In this document: positions 16,446 through 24,961 of the stretch, in pieces
Layout: every line of letters begins with the position of its first letter
Position numbering within the stretch: the first letter of the stretch is position 1
NCBI GenBank assembly: GCA_027019085.1
Contig: JALUXG010000008.1
Span: forward strand, 33,759-97,758
Origin: Rhodanobacteraceae bacterium
GTDB lineage: Bacteria > Pseudomonadota > Gammaproteobacteria > Xanthomonadales > Rhodanobacteraceae
Length of the DNA stretch: 64,000 bases
Direction of reading: 5' to 3'
Program-made: the position numbers and the translations under genes
Notes under the pieces: model-generated
What the model saw: the letters and a program-made list of their open reading frames with translations, nothing else
Database searches by the model: none
Told to the model about the DNA's origin: nothing

Positions 16446-18503
16446 ATGAAGCAGAACAACGTCATCCGTATCCTGTTCATCGAGGACTCGGCGGACCATG
16501 CCGAGCAGGTCATCAGCCTCCTGCGCAATCACGGCATCGCCGTGCGCCCCGCGCAAGCCACCAATGAGGCGGAACTCGAACACGCCCTGCAGGAATTGTC
16601 CCCGGACCTGGTGCTGATCAATCCGGCTGTGTGTGACCTCGACATTGCCGGCATCAGCCGTCAGATGCAGGCTACCGGCAAGGATTTCGCCCTTACCGGC
16701 ATCGTCGAGGAATTTTCCAACGACACGGTATCTGCCCTGTTTTCGGCCAAGGTCCGCAGCATTGCCCTGCGCTCGGAACCCGAACAGGTACTGATGGTGA
16801 TCCAGCGCGAATACGAGGCCCTGAGCACACGTCGCTCGGTACGTCAGCTCGAGGCTTCCTTGCGCGAATCCGAACGCCGCTGCGACGCGTTGCTGGAATC
16901 GTCCCGGGACGCCATCGCCTACGTGCATGAAGGCATGCACGTGCGGGCCAACCGTGCCTATCTGGAAATGTTCGGATATGAAAGTTTCGACGAGATCGAG
17001 GGGCTGACCCTGCTCGACATGGTCTCCAGCGACAACGCCGACGACTTCAAGGCACTGCTGAAACGCCTTTCGCGCGGCGAGAAACCGCCCAAGCGCGTCG
17101 ATCTCAATGCCGTCAGCGGCACCGGGGAAAGCTTCGAGGCCACGGCCGAGTTTGCGCAGGCCACCTTCGAGGGTGAACCGTGCCTGCAGATCATCTTCCA
17201 CCGCAAGGCCGTCAGCGCCGAGCTGGTCGAGCAATTGCAGCGCGATGGTGCGACCGGCTGGTACAACAGGTCGCGCATGCTGGAGTGGATCGAGGATGCC
17301 GTCGGTGCGGCCGCGCAGGGAACACGCAACCAGGCACTTATGCTGATCGAACCGGACAACTGGAGCTCGATCATCGAAGGCATCGGGCTGGCCAACACCG
17401 ACATGCTGATGTCCTCCCTTGCCGCGAGCATCGCCGAACAGCTCGGTGAAGACCCGGTGGCCGGCAGACTTGGCGACCACACCCTTGGGGTCCTGCTCAA
17501 GGACTTCGACGATGCCGCCGTGCTGGCGCTTGCGGACAAGTGGATCGGGACTGTCAACGACCGCATCTTCGAGGTCGATTCCAATTCAATCAGCATGACT
17601 GTCAGTGTGGGTGGCACTTTGCTGGAGGAGCGTAATGCCAACACCCGCGAGCTGCTCGAACAGGCCGGCATTGCGTTGCAGAGCGCCCAGAGCCAGGGTG
17701 GCAACCGCAGCGAGATCCACGACCCGGGTGCCAGCGACAAAGAAGAAGCCGCACGTCAGCAACACTGGCTGGACCTGGTGCACAAGGCACTCGACAGCGA
17801 TGGCTTCGCCCTCTATCAGCAGCAGATCATCAGCCTGCAGGACATCGAAGGCGAATTCACCGAGATACTGCTGCGCATGCATGGCCCCAGCGGCGAAGTG
17901 TTGCCGCGTCACTTCCTTCCGGTGGCCGAACGGGCCGAACTGATGCCGCGCATCGATCGCTGGGTGTTCGATCATGTCGTCGACATGCTGGCCGAAAGCC
18001 AGCGCGAGCAACGTACACTCACTCATTTCGTCAAGCTCACGCCGCAGTCGCTGCAGGATGAAACCTTCCTCCCGTGGCTTGTCAACCGTCTGCAGACGGC
18101 CGAAATCAGGCCGGGATCACTGGTCGTGGAAATGCCCGAAAGCAAGGTGCTTACAACCCTCAAACCCGCCCAGACCTTCGTCAATGCCTTGCGTGAGACG
18201 GGCGCCCGGTTTGCACTGGAGCAGTTCGGGTCGGGCCTCAATTCCTTCCAGATCCTGCAGCACGTCGATGCCGATTACCTGAAGATCGACCGCAGCTTCA
18301 TGAACAACCTGCCGCAGAATCCGGAAAACCGCGACAAGATCGCCGAGATCTGCAACAAGGCCAGGGAAGCGGGCAAGCTGACGGTGGCCGAGTGGGTCGA
18401 GGATGCGGCAAGCACCTCGCTGCTGTTCGCCTGCGGCGTGGATTTCGTGCAGGGCAACTTCCTGCAGGAACCGGAAAAGATCATCGCCTACGACATGGCC
18501 TGA
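16446..18503 (+). CDS. fimX: FimX-like degenerate REC-PAS-GGDEF-EAL c-di-GMP effector
   Basis: A 685-residue protein with REC (about 1-120), PAS (about 135-260), GGDEF (about 265-425) and EAL (about 430-680) domains, the size and order of FimX. Catalytic residues are degenerate in every enzymatic part. The REC phospho-acceptor position reads 'DLVLINPAV' (Asn for Asp), the GGDEF site reads 'GRLGDHTLGVLL', and the EAL motif reads 'FTEILLRM'. FimX binds c-di-GMP through its EAL domain and links it to PilZ and PilB in type IV pilus assembly; a pilZ gene lies at 49.3 kb. Start chosen at the Met just before the REC fold. Function is inferred from architecture. Confidence 0.88.
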   Translation: MKQNNVIRILFIEDSADHAEQVISLLRNHGIAVRPAQATNEAELEHALQELSPDLVLINPAVCDLDIAGISRQMQATGKDFALTGIVEEFSNDTVSALFSAKVRSIALRSEPEQVLMVIQREYEALSTRRSVRQLEASLRESERRCDALLESSRDAIAYVHEGMHVRANRAYLEMFGYESFDEIEGLTLLDMVSSDNADDFKALLKRLSRGEKPPKRVDLNAVSGTGESFEATAEFAQATFEGEPCLQIIFHRKAVSAELVEQLQRDGATGWYNRSRMLEWIEDAVGAAAQGTRNQALMLIEPDNWSSIIEGIGLANTDMLMSSLAASIAEQLGEDPVAGRLGDHTLGVLLKDFDDAAVLALADKWIGTVNDRIFEVDSNSISMTVSVGGTLLEERNANTRELLEQAGIALQSAQSQGGNRSEIHDPGASDKEEAARQQHWLDLVHKALDSDGFALYQQQIISLQDIEGEFTEILLRMHGPSGEVLPRHFLPVAERAELMPRIDRWVFDHVVDMLAESQREQRTLTHFVKLTPQSLQDETFLPWLVNRLQTAEIRPGSLVVEMPESKVLTTLKPAQTFVNALRETGARFALEQFGSGLNSFQILQHVDADYLKIDRSFMNNLPQNPENRDKIAEICNKAREAGKLTVAEWVEDAASTSLLFACGVDFVQGNFLQEPEKIIAYDMA

Positions 18504-18755
18504 GTTTCCGGATTACTGGCTTCCGGGCGATCAATCCACAAGCCTGACTTTGCCAATCAGACGTGTAAGCCACTGCCGGTCGAACCCGTGCCGGGAAAGA
18601 CCGACCCGGTGCTGGTCGAGGCCGCGATCAAGACCGTGCGTCAATGGCGATTCAACCCGGCGACAAATGCCGAGGGGCATCCGAGGACCGCCTGGGCCAA
18701 GGTTCCCATCCGCTTCGATCTGGGCAATTACAAAAACAAGACCAAGGAAAAATAG
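18504..18755 (+). pseudogene. TonB C-terminal domain remnant
   Basis: Directly after the fimX stop codon, in the same frame, runs an open stretch of 83 codons ending in TAG at 18753-18755. Its second half reads 'VLVEAAIKTVRQWRFNPAT' and then 'AWAKVPIRFDLGNY', which matches the C-terminal TonB/energy-transducer pattern (AA..AVRQWRF.PA......V.VPI.F.L). There is no ATG, no signal anchor and no proline-rich linker, so it cannot make a working TonB. It looks like the tail of a decayed TonB-family gene left behind fimX, or less likely a readthrough extension. Confidence 0.6.
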
Positions 18756-18784
18756 CTTTACGGTCTTGCATCAACAACAGGAAA

Positions 18785-18813
18785 AGGCCGCGCAGAGTGA
18801 ACCTGCGCGGCCT
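18785..18813. terminator. Terminator downstream of rplS
   Basis: An 11-bp perfect stem (AGGCCGCGCAG ... CTGCGCGGCCT) with a 7-nt loop. On the minus strand it is followed by TTTTCC, so it ends the rpsP-rimM-trmD-rplS transcript. The plus side has GTTT and may also catch transcripts coming from fimX. Confidence 0.85.
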
Positions 18814-18839
18814 GTTTGCATGCTGATGCGTAGCGCGGA

Positions 18840-19298
18840 TTACGCTGCGCTGTCGCCCTCGGGCCGGGCCTCTTCCGCAACCGGCTTGGCGGCAGCTTCG
18901 GCCCTTGCTGCCTCGGCGGCGAGCTTGGCGGAGGCCTTGGAAGCTTGGGCGGCGGCGATGTCTTCCTTGATGCGGGCGGCCTTGCCTTCCAGACCACGCA
19001 GGTGATACAGCTTGGCGCCGCGCACCTTGCCCTTGCGCTTGACCTCGACCGAGTCGATCTGCGGGCTGTGGGCCTGGAACACGCGCTCCACGCCGGTGCC
19101 ATGCGACATCTTGCGCACGGTGAAGGCCGAATGCAGGCCGCGGTTGCGCTTGGCGATGACGACGCCCTCGAACGCCTGCACGCGCTCGCGGTTGCCTTCC
19201 TTCACCTTCACGTTGACCACGACGGTGTCGCCGGGGCCGAACTCCGGCAGCTTGCGGGTCATCTGCTCGGTTTCGAACTGTTCAATGATCTTGTTCAT
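18840..19298 (-). CDS. rplS: 50S ribosomal protein L19
   Basis: L19 sits at the 30S-50S interface. The first 115 residues are canonical ('[20 protein letters not shown]', '[20 protein letters not shown]', '[14 protein letters not shown]', '[20 protein letters not shown]'). About 37 extra residues follow, rich in Ala, Lys and Glu ('[18 protein letters not shown]'), forming a charged C-terminal tail absent from the E. coli protein. It is the last gene of the rpsP-rimM-trmD-rplS operon, 18 nt after trmD. Confidence 0.97.
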   Translation of the reverse strand: MNKIIEQFETEQMTRKLPEFGPGDTVVVNVKVKEGNRERVQAFEGVVIAKRNRGLHSAFTVRKMSHGTGVERVFQAHSPQIDSVEVKRKGKVRGAKLYHLRGLEGKAARIKEDIAAAQASKASAKLAAEAARAEAAAKPVAEEARPEGDSAA

Positions 19299-19316
19299 GG
19301 CACACCACCAGAGTTT

Positions 19317-20090
19317 TCAGTCCTGCGGCCCAGCCCCAGGTGCTTGTTGAGCCGCCAGGTATTCGCGGCGAAATTCATCCAGCAATGCGCGGGACTGATC
19401 GTCCAGCGCGCATTGCGCCAGCAGGTCCGGCCGACGCAGCCAGGTCCGCCCCAGTGACTGCTTGCGGCGCCAGCGGCGTATGGCCGCATGGTCTCCGCCC
19501 AGCAGCACCGGCGGTACCACCCCCCATGCGTCCCTTTCCGGACGCGTGTAATGAGGGCAGTCCAGCAGGCCGTCCGAGAACGAGTCCTGCTGCGCCGACT
19601 GTGCATCGTTCAATGCACCGTCCTGCAACCGGCCCACGGCGTCGATCAGGACCGCCGCGGCCAGCTCGCCGCCGGACAACACGAAGTCGCCGACGGACAG
19701 TTCCTCGTCCACCTCGTGCGCCAGCAGGCGTTCGTCCACGCCCTCATAGCGCCCGCAGAGCAGGGCCAGTCGCGGCAACCGGGCCAGCGTCTGGACCTTG
19801 TCCTGCGTCAGCCGCGCTCCCTGCGGGCTGAGGTAGACCACATGCGTCGGCTCGTCCGACGCCTGCCGCAACGCGCCAAACAGCGCGCGCAACGGCTCGA
19901 TCATCATCACCATGCCCGGACCACCACCGAAGGTGCGTCCGTCCACGGTACGGTAGTTGTCGCTGGCGTAATCACGCGGGTTCCAGGTCTGCACCTGCAA
20001 CAGTCCACGTGTTTGCGCACGTCCGACTACACCGACTTCGCCACACTGCCTGACGAAATCGGGAAACAGCGTGATGACGTCGATCCGCAT
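19317..20090 (-). CDS. trmD: tRNA (guanine-N1-)-methyltransferase TrmD
   Basis: Makes m1G37 in tRNAs to prevent frameshifting. The 257-residue SPOUT enzyme starts '[16 protein letters not shown]' and has '[20 protein letters not shown]', '[16 protein letters not shown]' and the trefoil-knot SAM site '[13 protein letters not shown]' with '[17 protein letters not shown]'. The start at 20090 removes eight track residues. It follows rimM by 86 nt. Confidence 0.97.
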   Translation of the reverse strand: MRIDVITLFPDFVRQCGEVGVVGRAQTRGLLQVQTWNPRDYASDNYRTVDGRTFGGGPGMVMMIEPLRALFGALRQASDEPTHVVYLSPQGARLTQDKVQTLARLPRLALLCGRYEGVDERLLAHEVDEELSVGDFVLSGGELAAAVLIDAVGRLQDGALNDAQSAQQDSFSDGLLDCPHYTRPERDAWGVVPPVLLGGDHAAIRRWRRKQSLGRTWLRRPDLLAQCALDDQSRALLDEFRREYLAAQQAPGAGPQD

Positions 20091-20176
20091 GTTGTCCCAC
20101 CGTCCGGCAGCCACCAGCCGCCTTGCTACCGCCAGCTCCGATCGTTCCCGACCGAAACGTTCAAAACCTCGTCGCG

Positions 20177-20692
20177 CTAGAACTCCGGATCCCAGTCGAC
20201 CTCGATGCGATCGTTGTCGAGATCAACGCAAACCACGTAGGTTTCCAGCACGAACGGAACCAGATGTTCCCTGCCTTCACCACGCACCACCATCACGTCG
20301 TTGGCGCCGGTGGCAAACAGATTCTTCACGCGCCCGAGGCGGACACCTTGCCTGGTCACCACCTCGAGCCCTTCCAGGTCGCACCAGTAATAATGGCCAG
20401 GCTCCGGATCCGGCAATGCCTCGCGCGCAACGAAGATCGCACTGCCGATCCATGCTGCAGCCTGGTCGCGGTCCTCGATACCGGGCATGGTGGCGATGAC
20501 GCCCTTGCCCTGCTCGCGACCCTCGACCCCATGCATCTCGGTTTCCTCACCCGGCGCTTTGACAAGCAGCCATGGCTGGTAGTCGAAGATGCGCGTGCGC
20601 GGTTCGGTCCAGGATTCCAGCTTGACCGTTCCGCGTACGCCCGACAATCCGACGATGCGCCCCACCGGGACGCGCCGGTCGGCGCCGGCCAT
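20177..20692 (-). CDS. rimM: Ribosome maturation factor RimM
   Basis: Binds S19 and helps 30S head maturation. The 171-residue protein has the RimM N-terminal barrel ('[20 protein letters not shown]', '[17 protein letters not shown]') and the PRC-barrel ('[20 protein letters not shown]', '[18 protein letters not shown]'). The ATG at 20692 lies 2 nt after the rpsP stop; the track start is 27 codons too early and overlaps rpsP. Confidence 0.95.
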   Translation of the reverse strand: MAGADRRVPVGRIVGLSGVRGTVKLESWTEPRTRIFDYQPWLLVKAPGEETEMHGVEGREQGKGVIATMPGIEDRDQAAAWIGSAIFVAREALPDPEPGHYYWCDLEGLEVVTRQGVRLGRVKNLFATGANDVMVVRGEGREHLVPFVLETYVVCVDLDNDRIEVDWDPEF

Positions 20693-20694
20693 GC

Positions 20695-20949
20695 TCAGGC
20701 AGCGGCCTGCTTGCCGGCTTCCTTGACCAGCGCACGCACCTTGTCGCTCATCTGTGCGCCCTTGTTGACCCATGCCATGGCCTTGTCCACATCCAGCTCC
20801 AGACGCTTGTCGGCGCCGGAGGCCACGGGATTGTAGTAGCCCAGGCGTTCGATGTTGCGACCGTCGCGCTTGTTGCGCTGGTCGGTCACGACGATGTGAT
20901 AGAACGGACGGCCCTTGGCGCCGCCGCGCGCAAGACGAATCTTAACCAT
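20695..20949 (-). CDS. rpsP: 30S ribosomal protein S16
   Basis: An 84-residue S16 ('[20 protein letters not shown]', '[16 protein letters not shown]', '[20 protein letters not shown]'). It is the first gene of the rpsP-rimM-trmD-rplS operon. The 145-nt gap to ffh upstream should hold its promoter, though I cannot point to clear boxes. Confidence 0.98.
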   Translation of the reverse strand: MVKIRLARGGAKGRPFYHIVVTDQRNKRDGRNIERLGYYNPVASGADKRLELDVDKAMAWVNKGAQMSDKVRALVKEAGKQAAA

Positions 20950-21094
20950 GTGATCTCAACTCCGAAGATGCCGGAAAGCCGGCAGCGCACGCGACGGTGC
21001 GTGGTAAACGATGCATTTTAACGGAAAAACGCGAAAAAGGAAGCCTTGAAGGACATCCCCGCACCATCGGGCTGCAACCCGGGTTTGCAAGGAT

Positions 21095-22468
21095 TCAGCG
21101 CATGGGCGGAATACCGCCGCCCATGCCCTTCATGGCACCGCGCATTTGCCGCATCAGGCCCTTGCCGCCGCCCTTGCCCAGCTTGGACATCATTTTCGAC
21201 ATCTGCATGTACTGCTTCATCAGGCGATTGACATCGGCCGGCTGGGTACCCGATCCGCGCGCCACGCGCGCCTTGCGCGAGCCCTTCAGCAGGTCGGGGT
21301 GTCGTCGCTCCTGCGGAGTCATCGAGTTGATGATGGCGACCATGCGACGAAGCTGTCCGTCGTCGGCCTTCTGCTTTACCGCATCGGGTATCGAGCCCAT
21401 GCCGGGCAATTTGTCCATGAGACCGGCCAGACCACCCATGTTCATCATCTGTTCGAGCTGATCGCGCATGTCGACCAGATCGAAGCGACGGCCCTTGATG
21501 ACCTTTTTCGCAAGCTTCTGCGCCTTTTCGTGATCGACCTTGCGCTCGACTTCCTCGACCAGGCTGAGCACATCGCCCATGCCGAGGATGCGCTGGGCCA
21601 CGCGATCCGGATGGAACGGCTCGAGCGCATCGGTGGTTTCACCGGCGCCGAGGAACTTGATCGGCCGCCCGGTGATCTGGCGCACCGACAACGCCGCCCC
21701 GCCCCGGGCATCACCATCGGTCTTGGTCAGCACCACGCCGGTCAGCGGCAGCGCATCGGCGAAGGCCCTGGCGGTATTGGCCGCGTCCTGGCCGGTCATG
21801 GCATCGACGGTGAACAGGGTTTCCACCGGATCCAGCGCAGCATGCAGGCGCCGGATCTCGTCCATCATCCGCTCATCCACGTGCAGGCGGCCGGCGGTAT
21901 CGACAATCAGCACATCCACCAGCTCGCGGCGCGCTGCGGCCATGGCTGACCGGGCAATGTCCACCGGATCCTGTCCGGCCTCGGAGGGGAAGCACGTTAC
22001 CTGGATCTGTTCGGCCAGGGTCTTCAGTTGCTCGATGGCCGCCGGGCGGTAGACGTCGCAACTGACCACCATGACCTTCTTTTTCTGACGTTCTTTCAGC
22101 AACCGCGCCAGCTTGGCCACCGTGGTGGTCTTGCCCGCGCCCTGCAGACCCGCCATGAGCACGACTGCGGGAGGCTGCACGGCCAGGTCCAGGGCTTCAT
22201 TGGACTGCCCCATCAGCGCCGTCAGTTCGTCGCTCACCACCTTGACCAGCGCCTGGCCGGGCGTGAGGCTCTTGAGCACTTCCTGCCCGACGGCGCGCGT
22301 CTTCACCCGCTCGACGAGCGCCTGCACCACAGGCAGCGCCACGTCGGCCTCCAGAAGGGCGATGCGAACCTCGCGCAGGCTTTCCTGGATATTGTCCTCG
22401 GTCAGACGGGCACGCCCGCGCAACCGCTGGACGGTCGAAGAGAGACGCTGGCTTAGAGACTCGAACAT
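21095..22468 (-). CDS. ffh: Signal recognition particle protein Ffh
   Basis: The SRP GTPase for co-translational targeting. A 457-residue protein with N domain ('MFESLSQRLSSTVQRLRGRA'), G domain motifs ('LMAGLQGAGKTTTVAKLARL', 'DTAGRLHVDERMMDE', 'TKTDGDARGGAALS') and a Met-rich M domain ending 'LMRQMRGAMKGMGGGIPPMR'. The start at 22468 drops 26 upstream track residues. It precedes rpsP, as is common in this group. Confidence 0.97.
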   Translation of the reverse strand: MFESLSQRLSSTVQRLRGRARLTEDNIQESLREVRIALLEADVALPVVQALVERVKTRAVGQEVLKSLTPGQALVKVVSDELTALMGQSNEALDLAVQPPAVVLMAGLQGAGKTTTVAKLARLLKERQKKKVMVVSCDVYRPAAIEQLKTLAEQIQVTCFPSEAGQDPVDIARSAMAAARRELVDVLIVDTAGRLHVDERMMDEIRRLHAALDPVETLFTVDAMTGQDAANTARAFADALPLTGVVLTKTDGDARGGAALSVRQITGRPIKFLGAGETTDALEPFHPDRVAQRILGMGDVLSLVEEVERKVDHEKAQKLAKKVIKGRRFDLVDMRDQLEQMMNMGGLAGLMDKLPGMGSIPDAVKQKADDGQLRRMVAIINSMTPQERRHPDLLKGSRKARVARGSGTQPADVNRLMKQYMQMSKMMSKLGKGGGKGLMRQMRGAMKGMGGGIPPMR

Positions 22469-22560
22469 GAAACCCGTGCCGATGTTGTGGAACGTCCAAG
22501 TATAACCGAGCCTGCACGCAGCCTGCGGCCAACCCAGCACATGCATCCAGCGACGTTACT

Positions 22561-23175
22561 TCAGCGGCGTTTCGAAACCTCTGCCCCACCCGGGATGAAT
22601 GAAGCGGAATCACCAAGGGGGGTATCCACGTCCGGCAAGGCCACGTCGGGGATGGCAGCCATTTCCTCGTCGGTCATGTCCGAAACAGCGGCACTGTCCT
22701 GCATTGAAGCACCGGAGACCTGCAATCTCCCCGCCTGCGCCAGACGGCCGATGCGATCGAACACCTCGGCGCGCCCGAAGGGTTTCTTCATGAAGTCGTC
22801 GGCTCCGAAGCGCTGCACGTAGAACTGTTCGGTAGCCTGCACATTGCCGCTGATCATCACGATCGGGATGTCGCGCGTACGAGGATCCTGCCGCAGGCTC
22901 CGCAATACCTTGAAGCCATTCATCCCCGGCATGACGATATCGAGAAAGATCAGCGTCGGCCGTTCGCCAAAGGCCAATTGCAGTGCCTGCTCGCCATTTT
23001 CGGCCCGCAGCACGGCATAGCCGTTCTGGATCAGCATCTTGGCCAGTACTGCACGAATAGTCGGCGAATCGTCGACCACCAGCGCACTGGCGCCGTCCTG
23101 GACCGGCAATCGCGACCGCTGACGGCGGTCCATGTGGGTACCCAGCAAACGCCGGAAGAAATTTCCTGCTGGCAT
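22561..23175 (-). CDS. Single-domain response regulator with N- and C-terminal tails
   Basis: About 204 residues. The central REC domain is complete: acidic pocket 'ALVVDDSPTIRAVLAKML', phospho-acceptor Asp in 'LIFLDIVMPGMNGFKVL', switch Ser in 'IVMISGNVQATEQFY' and Lys in 'DDFMKKPFGR'. A basic 35-residue N-terminus precedes it, and an acidic, Asp/Pro-rich 65-residue tail follows. There is no output domain. The REC sequence is of the CheY/PilG/PilH kind, so a role in pilus or chemosensory signalling is plausible, but no chemosensory gene is adjacent. An in-frame ATG at 23223 is an alternative start. Confidence 0.8.
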   Translation of the reverse strand: MPAGNFFRRLLGTHMDRRQRSRLPVQDGASALVVDDSPTIRAVLAKMLIQNGYAVLRAENGEQALQLAFGERPTLIFLDIVMPGMNGFKVLRSLRQDPRTRDIPIVMISGNVQATEQFYVQRFGADDFMKKPFGRAEVFDRIGRLAQAGRLQVSGASMQDSAAVSDMTDEEMAAIPDVALPDVDTPLGDSASFIPGGAEVSKRR

Positions 23176-23262
23176 GCTTCCATCCCGTTCAAGGCAGATG
23201 CAGTGTGCGTCCACACGGCGCATGGCGCAAATCGCCCTTCTGGTCGATCTGTACAGCGCGAG

Positions 23263-23652
23263 TCAACCGCCTTCCTTGAGGCGACGCAATTGCCTGCGGG
23301 CATGCTTGTCGGGGCGCTGCCGCGGCGAGGCCGGCCCGGCAAGACGACGCAACTCGCGCTGCGCCATACGCGCCTGCCGGCTTTCCTCGGTCTCGCTGTA
23401 CAGTTTCTGCGCAACCTCTGCCGAGCCTCGCGTCGACGACAGTCCCAGCACGACGATGTCCAGTCGCTCCCCCGCACGTGTCACCTGCAACCGGTCGCCA
23501 ACACGGATGGGGCGCGCGGGCTTGCACGCCACGCCGTTATGGACGACTTTGCCACCATCGATCGCATCGCGGCTGAGTCGTCGTGTCTTGAAGAATCGTG
23601 CGGCCCATAGCCACTGGTCCGCACGCACCGTGGCGTTGTCATCGGCGCTCAT
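23263..23652 (-). CDS. hslR: Heat shock protein 15-like S4 RNA-binding protein
   Basis: A 129-residue Hsp15 relative. The S4 domain is clear ('VRADQWLWAARFFKTRRLSR', 'AIDGGKVVHNGVACKPARPI', 'VGDRLQVTRAGERLDIVV'), followed by a basic tail ending 'PDKHARRQLRRLKEGG'. Hsp15 rescues stalled 50S subunits that still carry peptidyl-tRNA. The start at 23652 (MSADDNATVR) is the family-like Met; the track adds 43 unlikely residues. Confidence 0.9.
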   Translation of the reverse strand: MSADDNATVRADQWLWAARFFKTRRLSRDAIDGGKVVHNGVACKPARPIRVGDRLQVTRAGERLDIVVLGLSSTRGSAEVAQKLYSETEESRQARMAQRELRRLAGPASPRQRPDKHARRQLRRLKEGG

Positions 23653-23694
23653 GTCTGGATTATGCTGGATCCGGGCGTAATGGAGGACTGCATC

Positions 23695-23970
23695 ATGGCG
23701 CTTGACCTGGATTTCGACCTCAAGGCCCTGGGCATTGCACTGCCCTTTGCCGCCATCGCATGGAAATGGCTGCGCAGCCACAACGACCGCACGCTGTCAC
23801 CACCGGGCGCAGGCACGAACGACGCAGCGATCGAACGCTTGGTACACCAAGGCAAGTCGCTGGAAGCGATCAAGGCGATACGCAGCAAATACAAGTGCAG
23901 CCTTGCCCAGGCCAAGGCGCAATACGATGCGATTCGCGAACGTCAGTCCGGGGACAGCTCACCCCGATAG
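23695..23970 (+). CDS. Small membrane protein with L7/L12 C-terminal-like domain
   Basis: A 91-residue protein. A hydrophobic stretch 'ALGIALPFAAIAWKWL' near the N-terminus could anchor it. The C-terminal half 'IERLVHQGKSLEAIKAIRSK' followed by 'YKCSLAQAKAQYDAI' resembles the C-terminal domain of ribosomal protein L7/L12 (IK.IRE.TGLGL.EAK). Small proteins with this domain outside the ribosome are known, but their roles are not. A good ribosome binding site (GGAGG) precedes the ATG at 23695. Its 3' end overlaps the convergent AEC gene by 12 nt. Confidence 0.7.
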   Translation: MALDLDFDLKALGIALPFAAIAWKWLRSHNDRTLSPPGAGTNDAAIERLVHQGKSLEAIKAIRSKYKCSLAQAKAQYDAIRERQSGDSSPR

Positions 23971-24861
23971 GATCAGATTGGCCAACGGCACCGTAACCAG
24001 CGAGAGCACGATACCGATGCCGAGCACGCTGTTGGCCAGATCGCGGTCGAGTCCGTACTGTTCAGCGAGGATGGCCGCTGAAATCATCGGCGCCATCGCT
24101 GCCTCGAGCACTCCCACGGTCAACACCAGGCCATGCACGCCCAGGCCGATGCCCAGTCCCCAGGCCAGCAAGGGGCCAGCCAGCAGCTTCCAGCCAAGCC
24201 CCGCCGAGATGATTCCGGCCTGACCGCGCACTCCGCCAAGCCTGAACTGCATGCCCACCGAAAACAGGGCCAGCGGCGTGAGCGTGGCGCCGATCGGCGC
24301 CAGCACGCCATCGACCCATGAAGGCCAACCACCCAGCCTGCCTGCCATGACGCCAATCACGAGGCACACAAAGGCCGGAAACGTGACGATCCGGCGCAGC
24401 ACATGACTCACCCGCGGGCGCCCACCGGCATACATGGCAGCCGCGACCAGGGCAAACGAGGACAGCAGCGGAAACGAACCCAGCTGATCGGCCACCACGG
24501 CGAATTTCAGACCTTCCGCGCCGTGCAGGGCCTCGATCAGGGGAAATCCCATGAAACTCGTGTTGCCCAGCCCACACACCAGCACCAGCGTGCCGATGCG
24601 CGCGCGCGACCAGCCCAGACGATGGCCAATGGCTGCACACAGCGCCCAGGCGCCAAAAAAGACCACCCAGGTGGCGGCAACCGGAAACCACAGGTCCGAC
24701 CGGAACCGGAGTTTCGGTATCAGCTCCAGCACGATGGCCGGCAGCGCCACATACAGCACCCACCAGTTGATCGCACGCGCCATGCCTTTCGGAGGATGGG
24801 CCCATCGCGCGATCAGCTTCCCGAGTACCAGGCAGACAAAGAGCAGCAGCAGGGCTTCCAT
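23959..24861 (-). CDS. AEC (auxin efflux carrier) family transporter
   Basis: A 300-residue membrane protein with about ten hydrophobic segments. It starts 'MEALLLLFVCLVLGKLIARW' and has the AEC-like 'CGLGNTSFMGFPLIEALHG' in the middle and 'EAAMAPMISAAILAEQYGLD' near the C-terminus. AEC carriers export or exchange small carboxylates or amino-acid-like compounds; no substrate can be named. The start at 24861 is the only one giving a transmembrane N-terminus. It diverges from the kinase gene at 24962 with a 100-nt gap. Confidence 0.85.
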   Translation of the reverse strand: MEALLLLFVCLVLGKLIARWAHPPKGMARAINWWVLYVALPAIVLELIPKLRFRSDLWFPVAATWVVFFGAWALCAAIGHRLGWSRARIGTLVLVCGLGNTSFMGFPLIEALHGAEGLKFAVVADQLGSFPLLSSFALVAAAMYAGGRPRVSHVLRRIVTFPAFVCLVIGVMAGRLGGWPSWVDGVLAPIGATLTPLALFSVGMQFRLGGVRGQAGIISAGLGWKLLAGPLLAWGLGIGLGVHGLVLTVGVLEAAMAPMISAAILAEQYGLDRDLANSVLGIGIVLSLVTVPLANLILSG

Positions 24862-24961
24862 GAACGATGCAACCCTCGGCAAAGCGGCTATTGAACACCA
24901 TGCAGCCACCCGCACGCACCCTCGGCGATAATGCATGTACGAATATTTCCTGCGAGCCTGC

